Shown here one piece after another: positions 1-5,320 of a stretch of DNA of 13,409 nt; position 1 is the stretch's first letter; each line of letters begins with the position of its first letter. The notes below the pieces were generated by a model. That model was not told where the DNA came from and made no database searches. It was given only the letters and a program-made list of their open reading frames with translations. The position numbers and the translations under genes were made by a program. The stretch lies in assembly GCA_945877525.1 (NCBI GenBank), contig CAMDVP010000058.1, forward strand, positions 1 through 13,409. The letters run 5' to 3'. This DNA comes from an uncultured Clostridia bacterium. Lineage in GTDB: Bacteria > Bacillota > Clostridia > Christensenellales > Aristaeellaceae.

Positions 1-121
1 CCACGCCCAGGGGGCCGTAGTCCCAGGTATTGGCCAGGCCGCCGTAAATTTCGCTGCCGGAAAAAATAAAGCCGCGGTTTTTGCACAGCGCGACCAGCTT
101 GTCCATTGTCAGTTCCGCCAT
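1..121 (-). CDS. glyS: Glycyl-tRNA synthetase, N-terminal fragment (window edge)
   Basis: Charges tRNA-Gly with glycine in the cytoplasm. Only the first 40 codons are present; the gene runs off the left edge. The translation begins MAELTMDKLVALCKNRGF and contains GSEIYGGLANTWDYGPLGV, the highly conserved N-terminal signature of the single-chain (alpha2) class II glycyl-tRNA synthetase, as distinct from the two-subunit GlyQ/GlyS enzyme. The ATG at 121 is supported by GGGAGGG at 130-136 with an 8-nt spacer. A consensus promoter lies just upstream (158-186), leaving a leader of only about 30 nt, so a T-box leader, common on this gene in Firmicutes, does not fit here. Identity is very secure although the gene is partial. 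Confidence 0.95.
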   Translation of the reverse strand, partial: MAELTMDKLVALCKNRGFIFSGSEIYGGLANTWDYGPLGV

Positions 122-157
122 GGTACAATCCCTCCCAAATGATTGTCAATCCTTTGT

Positions 158-186
158 ATCATAGGCTTTTTCCTAAGGTTTGTCAA
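158..186 (-). promoter_or_regulatory. Promoter of glyS
   Basis: On the minus strand a perfect -35 box TTGACA (181-186) is followed by a 17-nt spacer and a -10 box TATGAT (158-163). The expected transcription start is near 151, giving a short untranslated leader before the ATG at 121. This is a textbook housekeeping sigma factor promoter. Confidence 0.88.
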
Positions 187-432
187 GGGCTGGCGGCGTG
201 AAAAACGGCGGAGGGCCACAGACGCGATCGGGCAAACTGCCTGCGGTGCGAAGGCCGTTGCCCTTTCGGAAATACTGACCGCATGGGGTCAGATGAAAAC
301 CAAGGTGCTCTCCGGGAAGATTCCCACCGGAGGAATACGTCCGCAGGTATGGCCGTTATCCTCAATGCGACACGACCAGTTGATGGCCGCATATTCCGCC
401 GAACCTGTTCAGTGGTTTCACCTCCAATCTAC
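187..432. other. Gene-poor stretch between glyS promoter and a terminator
   Basis: No ORF here is convincing. A minus-strand reading ending at 296 contains CRIEDNGHTCGRIPPVGIF followed by a stop, and several other short readings exist, but none has a start, a ribosome binding site or a family I recognise. The base composition is similar to the neighbouring genes. It may be eroded coding or mobile DNA. Confidence 0.4.
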
Positions 433-489
433 CCGAAGAACAACAAAAGGCTCTGCCAACTTACCCTTCAGAAAGTCAGCAGAGCCTTT
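433..489 (-). terminator. Rho-independent terminator of the 806-834 promoter transcript
   Basis: An 11-bp perfect stem is formed by AAAGGCTCTGC (446-456) and GCAGAGCCTTT (479-489), with further pairing inside the 22-nt loop. Read on the minus strand, the stem is followed by TTTTGTTGTTCTT, a usable U-tract. On the plus strand no T-run follows, so the orientation is minus. It sits about 310 nt downstream of a strong minus-strand promoter. Confidence 0.75.
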
Positions 490-799
490 GTTCTACCTCT
501 GTGATCAGGATGGATGCTCCTGTAAGCTGTTCAGTTCATCCAATGGGGAAGATCTAAAGGGTCGGAGCAGATGTTATCATTTTGCTGGCAGAACAAGGAA
601 CTGTGCTGTGCAGAACCAGTGGTTGTAAGGGCTTGCGGGACACGAGAGTCGCAATCGGCTTATTCCCACTCGCTCCTGGCAAAGCCATCTTAAACGATTT
701 TGTTAGGCTTATTTAGCTCACATTATCCACATTCGTCATATTCCATCCTTTAGGATGGGCTATCCGATTTTGTGTTGCCAAAGTGTTGCCACGCTTGAC
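435..799 (-). ncRNA. Candidate small RNA or relic transcript, about 360 nt
   Basis: The stretch is bounded by a consensus promoter (806-834) and an intrinsic terminator (433-489), both on the minus strand, and no ORF of sensible length with a ribosome binding site lies between them. It contains a perfect 6-bp hairpin with a 4-nt loop (743-758, CCATCC/GGATGG), a short palindrome AACCACTGGTT near 615-625, and a direct repeat GTGTTGCCA at 772-780 and 783-791. I looked for hallmarks of tmRNA, RNase P RNA, SRP RNA and group II intron domain V and found none. An alternative is the non-coding end of a decayed integrative element: a short minus-strand reading through the repeats ends in a stop just after the hairpin. 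No family is assigned. Confidence 0.4.
772..791. repeat. Short direct repeat GTGTTGCCA x2
   Basis: GTGTTGCCA occurs at 772-780 and again at 783-791, separated by two bases. It lies about 15 bases downstream of the -10 box of the minus-strand promoter at 806-834, so it would be at the very 5' end of that transcript or could bind a protein there. Function unknown. Confidence 0.5.
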
Positions 800-805
800 A
801 CTTGT

Positions 806-834
806 AGTATAACAGTTCTGAACACAAAAGTCAA
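806..834 (-). promoter_or_regulatory. Strong minus-strand promoter in the glyS-ohyA gap
   Basis: On the minus strand TTGACT (829-834) is separated by exactly 17 nt from TATACT (806-811). It faces away from the ohyA terminator and toward glyS, but glyS has its own promoter and a terminator intervenes at 433-489. It therefore defines a separate transcription unit with no recognised gene. Confidence 0.8.
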
Positions 835-912
835 GCAAATATGTTTTGCTTCCACAAAGCTCTTATTTTCAGTACACGTATCAATCGGGGTTTGACAGTG
901 CAGGTGTTCAGT

Positions 913-949
913 AAAGCCCGCTGTCTGCAAAAGTGCGCAGACAGCGGGC
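913..949 (-). terminator. Terminator of the ohyA operon
   Basis: A perfect GC-rich stem, GCCCGCTGTCTGC (916-928) with GCAGACAGCGGGC (937-949), encloses an 8-nt loop. It begins only 8 nt after the ohyA stop codon. On the minus strand it is followed by TTTACTG, a weak U-tract, so termination may be partial, but the position and stem strength make it the natural end of the lipid gene cluster. Confidence 0.75.
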
Positions 950-956
950 AGCAGAA

Positions 957-2738
957 TCAGCCGATCACATGGTATTCCGCCAGCAGCTTTTCAATATCGG
1001 TGCCGTGAATACGCTTGAGCAATTCATGCACGGCTGCTTTCTCCTTCATGCCCAGCTTCATCTCGGTGAGAGGACGGCCATCCCGCAGCATGACAGAGGC
1101 GTTCAATAGATCGCGCACATCGTATGTGCTGCCCCATACTTCGGGCACGCCCCGATCCACGTTCAGCAGGGTATAGACCGCTTCCATCCCGGTGCGCATG
1201 GAGTATTCGGTGGTGAAAATGGTATCCCGCTTGGTTTCGGCAAACTGGCCCAGGAAAGCGAAGTTGACGGCTCCCTGGGGAACCACGTCGGGCCTGTCGC
1301 CCTTTTCGCGGGGCATAAAGAAGGCGGTGATGTAGGGCATCATGACGGGCACAGTGTTGGCGCTTTCTTCCGCCAGTTTGGGGATATCCTTCTCCGGCAC
1401 GCCGATGTGGTACAGCCATTCCATGCAGATTTCCTTGCCGGTACATTCCCGCATGGGCTTTTGGATGTAATTGCCGGGCTTATCGGTGAACAGGCCATAT
1501 ACCCATACCAGGCACTGATCCTTGGGCTGATTGCGGAACTGGGGCTGGCGGTTGATGGTCCAGCTCATGAGCCAGCCGGAATCCTTCACCGTTACGATCC
1601 CGCCGGTGACTACGCCGCCGGAGAAGGGATCGCGCTTGCAGATACGCTCAATATAGGGAATGATGCGGTCATCCAGGGTGGTTACGGTGGCGCTCATCCA
1701 GTTGGTCTGTTCGGGATCAAAGCAGAATTTGTCGGGATGGCCGAAGGAGGAGTCCTGGGCCGCGATGCGCCGCCACATATCCCAGCCGCCGCCTTCCTTG
1801 ATTTCCGTGCGGAAATCGGCGGGCATATTCTGGCTGCCCATGGTGGAGTTTTCAACGCAGCCGCCATTGGTGATGAAAACAAAGTCGTCATCCGTCAGCA
1901 TGATGAAATCCTGCTGGTCGTTGCGCAGCACTTCGATGGAAGTAGCGTGCTTGCTGCCATCCGCTTTGATGTCAAATTCCACATTGACCACTTTCGTGCT
2001 GTAATGGAACTGCACGTCATGGCTTTCCAGGTAACGCACCATGGGCAGGATCATGGACTCATACTGGTTGTACTTCGTGAAGCGCAGAGCCTTGAAATCA
2101 GGCAGGCCGCCGATATGATGAATGAAGCGTTTAATGTACAGCTTCATTTCCAGGGCGCTGTGCCAGTTTTCAAAGGCGAACATGGTGCGCCAGTACAGCC
2201 AGAAATTGCTGTTCAATACTTCATCATCAAAGAAATCGGTGATCTTCTTGTTGTACAGTTCTTCATCCGGGGTGAAGAACAGGTGCATGATCTCCATCGC
2301 GCCTTTATCGCTGATGGCGAATTTGCCGTCGGTGTGGGCGTCCTGGCCTCTATTCTCCGTAGCGCGGCACAGGCTGAAATTGGGGTCCTTCTTGTTCAGC
2401 CAATAGTATTCGTCCAGGACGCTGACGCCCTCGGTTTCGATGGATGGGATGGAACGGAACAGATCCCACATGACCTCGAAGTGATTGTCCATTTCCCGGC
2501 CGCCCCGCATGACGTAGCCCACGCCAGGGTATTCATACCCGTCACAGGCGCCGCCGGGGATGGGGTCCTTTTCAAAGATGTGGATGCGCTTGCCTGGCAT
2601 TTGGGCATCCCGCACCAGATAACAGGCGGCGGTCAGGGCCGCCAGACCGGTGCCGATGATGTAAGCGCTCTTGTGTTCCACACCCTCGGGCTTTTCGGGA
2701 CGGGCAAAGGCTTCGTAATTACCGCTGGAATAATACAT
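957..2738 (-). CDS. ohyA: Oleate hydratase (MCRA family, FAD-dependent)
   Basis: Adds water across the cis-9 double bond of oleate and related unsaturated fatty acids, giving 10-hydroxy fatty acids; in the family FAD has a structural or organising role. The 593-residue length matches the family. An FAD-binding GTGLAALTAA motif lies at 29-38, and GGREMDNHFE supplies Glu82; Tyr201 lies in LYIKRF. These two positions coincide with the catalytic Glu82 and Tyr201 known from the Staphylococcus aureus enzyme, so it should be active. Family hallmarks NGGCVENSTMGSQN and the long C-terminal lid are intact. The ATG at 2738 was chosen because AAAGGAGGAACC stands just before it; an in-frame ATG 16 codons earlier lacks a good site and overlaps a possible -10 element. 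It is the last gene of the cluster, 128 nt after the carrier protein gene, and ends in a terminator. Known family roles are detoxification of host antimicrobial fatty acids and production of hydroxy acids. Confidence 0.96.
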   Translation of the reverse strand: MYYSSGNYEAFARPEKPEGVEHKSAYIIGTGLAALTAACYLVRDAQMPGKRIHIFEKDPIPGGACDGYEYPGVGYVMRGGREMDNHFEVMWDLFRSIPSIETEGVSVLDEYYWLNKKDPNFSLCRATENRGQDAHTDGKFAISDKGAMEIMHLFFTPDEELYNKKITDFFDDEVLNSNFWLYWRTMFAFENWHSALEMKLYIKRFIHHIGGLPDFKALRFTKYNQYESMILPMVRYLESHDVQFHYSTKVVNVEFDIKADGSKHATSIEVLRNDQQDFIMLTDDDFVFITNGGCVENSTMGSQNMPADFRTEIKEGGGWDMWRRIAAQDSSFGHPDKFCFDPEQTNWMSATVTTLDDRIIPYIERICKRDPFSGGVVTGGIVTVKDSGWLMSWTINRQPQFRNQPKDQCLVWVYGLFTDKPGNYIQKPMRECTGKEICMEWLYHIGVPEKDIPKLAEESANTVPVMMPYITAFFMPREKGDRPDVVPQGAVNFAFLGQFAETKRDTIFTTEYSMRTGMEAVYTLLNVDRGVPEVWGSTYDVRDLLNASVMLRDGRPLTEMKLGMKEKAAVHELLKRIHGTDIEKLLAEYHVIG

Positions 2739-2781
2739 GATGGTTCCTCCTTTTTTGTCGATTGGTTCAGGCGACGGTTTT

Positions 2782-2787
2782 ATCATA
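2782..2787 (-). promoter_or_regulatory. Possible -10 element upstream of ohyA
   Basis: TATGAT is present on the minus strand in the 128-nt gap between the acyl carrier protein gene and ohyA, about 44 nt before the ohyA start. No good -35 box stands 16-18 nt upstream, so any promoter here would be weak or activator-dependent. It could give ohyA expression separate from the upstream genes. Confidence 0.3.
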
Positions 2788-2866
2788 GCGGGCAGAATTT
2801 GAAAATGCTATTTGCAGACCGGGTGATTTGATAAGATTCTGTACAGCCGCGTCTTTCTGTCAGAGA

Positions 2867-3094
2867 TTACGTAGCCTTGTGTTTACAAAGGTATTTGCAT
2901 ACGTCGCCCACCGTTTCAAATCGCACGGTATCCTCCAATTCGATTTGAAACGTATCTTCTATTTCCATGAGCAGCAGCATCCCGCTCATGGAGTCCAGGC
3001 CCAAATCGGCCTGCAGTCTGCTCTCCATTTTCACTTCCTTCGGATCAATGCCCGGCGCTACTTCCAGCAGCAGTTCCATCAGCTTCTGTTCCAT
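2867..3094 (-). CDS. Stand-alone acyl carrier protein
   Basis: A 75-residue acidic protein with the helix pattern of acyl carrier proteins. The sequence LGLDSMSG places the phosphopantetheine attachment serine at residue 35, preceded by the usual Asp-Leu-Gly-Leu-Asp. It would carry an acyl chain as a thioester on a 4'-phosphopantetheine arm in the cytoplasm. It lies 10 nt downstream of the AMP-ligase stop codon, and its ribosome binding site (GTGAGGG) overlaps that TGA, so translation is probably coupled. It is not next to fab genes, and its divergence from housekeeping AcpP (DSMSG instead of DSLD) suggests a dedicated carrier for the ligase. No phosphopantetheinyl transferase is in the window. 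A D-alanyl carrier protein (DltC) was considered, but dltB and dltD are absent. Confidence 0.9.
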   Translation of the reverse strand: MEQKLMELLLEVAPGIDPKEVKMESRLQADLGLDSMSGMLLLMEIEDTFQIELEDTVRFETVGDVCKYLCKHKAT

Positions 3095-3104
3095 AACTTT
3101 TCCC

Positions 3105-4562
3105 TCACTTTTTCCGAATGATTTTCAGGCTGGCGCTTTTTTCAAAAGGTTCGTGCCGGATCAAAATGCGGGCAGGCCGCATGGTGGTCGGCAAGGTATC
3201 GCTGATCCGTTTCATCTCCTGTTCCAGAGTTTCATCCGTCACATCATCAATGGGAAACACCTCTAACTGGATAGCCGGGCGGCCTGCGATTTCTGTTTCC
3301 GATACAAGGCAATCCTGAACACAGACGCTGCGATAAAATACTTCTTCCACTTCCTCCGGAGATACGTTTTCCCCGTTGCCCAGGATGATCAGGTTCTTGA
3401 TCCGCCCAATGATGTGAATAAATCCGTCCTCATCGACCCGGGCAAGATCGCCGCTTTTCAGCCAATCGCCGTCAAAAGCCGCCCTGGTAGTCGCTTCATC
3501 CTTCCAATAGCCGCTGAACAGCATATCGCCCTTCACCTGCAATTCGCCGTTCACGATCCGGGCTTCCTGGCAGGGGTACTGCCTGCCGACGGAATCCGGG
3601 TGGGTTTCCTGCTCCAGATTGCCGCAGACCAGGTTGGCCGTTTCCGTCATGCCATAGCCGGACAGCACACGGATACCGTATGGCTTAAAGCTGTACATCA
3701 GCCTCTCCGGCACCGGAGCCGCCCCGCAGATGATTAACTTCAATCTTCCGCCCAAGGCTTGAACGCCCCGCTTTTGCGCGACGGTCAGCATCATTTCCGC
3801 CATCCCCGGTACGGCGATCATGGTGGTGGGTTTTGCACGGGCCATTTCCTTGAACAGATCCCGCATATTCCCGCAAACCGCCATGTGGGAGCCGGTATAG
3901 AGGCCGGACAGCATACTGAAAACCATGCCGAATACGTGGGTAAAGGGCAGAGCCGCCACCATGGTTTGGCCAAACATCGTGCCGTCCCGATAGGTGCCGT
4001 TCAGCGCGCCCCGCATAATGGCACCATGATTCAGCATCACGCCCTTAGGCGTGCCGGTGGTGCCGCCGGTAAAAAAGATGGCCGCACAGTCATTTTTCGT
4101 CACGAAGGCGGGAGGCTCGCCATTTCGTTCCAGAAAATACGCAGGAACAATCGGGATACTCAAGCTGTTGGTTTTTTCAATGAGTGTCGGGCCTGTAATG
4201 ATCGCTTTTAACTCATAATGCTGCACGGTATGAATGAGTACGGCTTCGGACAGCGCGGATGGCAGCATGACGGCTGTGTATCCTGCTGTCGTCAAGGCCA
4301 GGAACCATTCTACGGCGGCGATGCTGTTGGTATCGAACAGGCCCACATTGCACCGCGGCGGCAGATGCAGCTCCTCCAGCACATGGCGACGGCGTGACAC
4401 ACGGAGGGCAAGCTCGCTGTAACTGACCGCCTGATTCTGATCAGACAGGGCGATACTGTCACCGTAATGATCGGAGATGTAATCCAGGAACTGTACGGTG
4501 GTGGATAGGTAAGGAATGGCGTTTCTTTCTTCCAACGGCAGATGCTCTTCAAAGTAATGCAT
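3105..4562 (-). CDS. AMP-forming acyl-CoA synthetase / acyl-ACP ligase
   Basis: An ANL-superfamily adenylating enzyme of 485 residues. It would activate a carboxylic acid, probably a fatty acid, with ATP to an acyl-adenylate and pass it to a thiol, either CoA or the carrier protein encoded next door. Core motifs are complete: the phosphate loop TGGTTGTPKGVM at 165-176, GYGMTE at 302-307, GDLARVDEDGFIHIIGR at 371-387 with the essential Asp, the hinge GRIKNL, and a C-terminal Lys (about 480, in SLKIIRK) at the position of the catalytic lysine. At 485 residues it is on the short side of the family. The ATG at 4562 has AAGGGGTG about 8 nt upstream. Direct coupling to the carrier protein gene and nearness to ohyA favour fatty acid or hydroxy fatty acid loading onto that carrier. 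O-succinylbenzoate ligase and DltA were considered but the context does not fit. Confidence 0.88.
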   Translation of the reverse strand: MHYFEEHLPLEERNAIPYLSTTVQFLDYISDHYGDSIALSDQNQAVSYSELALRVSRRRHVLEELHLPPRCNVGLFDTNSIAAVEWFLALTTAGYTAVMLPSALSEAVLIHTVQHYELKAIITGPTLIEKTNSLSIPIVPAYFLERNGEPPAFVTKNDCAAIFFTGGTTGTPKGVMLNHGAIMRGALNGTYRDGTMFGQTMVAALPFTHVFGMVFSMLSGLYTGSHMAVCGNMRDLFKEMARAKPTTMIAVPGMAEMMLTVAQKRGVQALGGRLKLIICGAAPVPERLMYSFKPYGIRVLSGYGMTETANLVCGNLEQETHPDSVGRQYPCQEARIVNGELQVKGDMLFSGYWKDEATTRAAFDGDWLKSGDLARVDEDGFIHIIGRIKNLIILGNGENVSPEEVEEVFYRSVCVQDCLVSETEIAGRPAIQLEVFPIDDVTDETLEQEMKRISDTLPTTMRPARILIRHEPFEKSASLKIIRKK

Positions 4563-4642
4563 GGCGCAACACCCCTTTTGATGAATTGGTTTCTACGGCT
4601 TCATGTTATCTGTCTTTGATCGGAAAAACCATACACAAACAG

Positions 4643-4673
4643 GCGGCCTTGCTCAAATTCTGAACAAGACCGC
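4643..4673 (-). terminator. Hairpin between tetR and the ligase gene (terminator or attenuator)
   Basis: GCGGCCTTGCTCA (4643-4655) pairs over 13 bp, with two G-U wobbles in the minus-strand RNA, with TGAACAAGACCGC (4661-4673) around a 5-nt loop. On the minus strand it is followed by CTGTTTGTGTATGGTTTTTCC, T-rich but interrupted. It lies just past the tetR stop codon, 80 nt before the ligase start. I see no strong promoter between it and the ligase, so it may work as a partial terminator that lowers expression of the three downstream lipid genes. Confidence 0.6.
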
Positions 4674-4694
4674 ATGTTTGATGAAAGAAGATGA

Positions 4695-5270
4695 TTATGC
4701 TTTTTTCGCTTCGTACCGGCTCATGTTTTCCAAAGAATTATGGAAATCGCCATGGATCATGGCCGCTGTCGTAGCGGACACCTCCTGGGGGGCCGCCGCC
4801 ATATTCTGCTGTATCCATTCCATCACAACGCCCATGAAAGCATAAGCGTAGAAAATCGCCACCCTATGCTTTCCTTTTTCACTGATCTTGATGCCCGCCG
4901 CCTGCTCCTCTACCACGGGCAGCAACAGCGCTTCCACCTCCCGGCGCATATACCTTTCCACCAGCTCCCGATCAATGGCGCGGTATGCGTTCAGGATCAG
5001 GGATTGATTGTTTTTGAGCACGATCAACAAATCAAGAAAGCCTTGCTGCCAATTATGATGGGTACGGTTATCGGCAATAACAGTGTGCATCGTTTCCTGG
5101 AGCGTCCAATCCGCCAGATCATAAATATCCTTGAAGTGATAGTAGAAGGTCATCCGGCTGATCCCGCACGCCTCCGTAATATCATTGATGGTGATTTTCG
5201 TGATCTGCTTTTTCTGCAAAAGCTGTTTTAGGACGTTTGCGAGGGCTTGTTTGGTGGCATCGCTTTTCAT
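4695..5270 (-). CDS. TetR/AcrR-family regulator inside the lipid gene cluster
   Basis: A 191-residue transcription factor. The N-terminal helix-turn-helix lies at about residues 26-46 (ITINDITEACGISRMTFYYHF), a canonical TetR DNA-recognition segment. The ligand domain after about residue 55 is of the kind shared with the DhaS-like/short TetR regulators and does not reveal the effector. AAGGAGGA stands about 9 nt before the ATG at 5270. The gene follows the YhgE-like gene by 50 nt on the same strand and precedes the acyl ligase, so it probably controls this cluster, perhaps in response to a fatty acid or acyl derivative (inference). It ends in the charged tail RYEAKKA, followed by a hairpin at 4643-4673. 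Confidence 0.9.
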   Translation of the reverse strand: MKSDATKQALANVLKQLLQKKQITKITINDITEACGISRMTFYYHFKDIYDLADWTLQETMHTVIADNRTHHNWQQGFLDLLIVLKNNQSLILNAYRAIDRELVERYMRREVEALLLPVVEEQAAGIKISEKGKHRVAIFYAYAFMGVVMEWIQQNMAAAPQEVSATTAAMIHGDFHNSLENMSRYEAKKA

Positions 5271-5320
5271 GATCCGCTTCCTCCTTCAAAACGGGTCGGG
5301 CGAAAAATGCTGTCATCAGT

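Noticed and set aside
183..392. A 69-codon minus-strand ORF
   Set aside because: Its end overlaps the -35 box of the glyS promoter, it has an Arg/Ser/Pro-rich composition typical of out-of-frame reading, and no ribosome binding site precedes it.
122..450. T-box riboswitch for glyS
   Set aside because: No T-box core sequence or specifier-stem pattern was found, and the consensus promoter leaves only about 30 nt of leader.
143..628. A 161-codon plus-strand ORF
   Set aside because: It begins inside the glyS leader/promoter region, reads antisense through a clear minus-strand terminator, has no ribosome binding site and matches no family I recognise.
1407..2831. A 474-codon plus-strand ORF opposite oleate hydratase
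   Set aside because: It is antisense to a gene of certain identity in the codon-mirrored frame; its His/Ala/Gly/Ile-rich content is the expected shadow of a GC-rich coding strand.
4563..4640. Promoter for the acyl ligase gene
   Set aside because: Only a weak GATAAC-like -10 with no reasonable -35 at the right distance is visible, so I do not report it as a feature.
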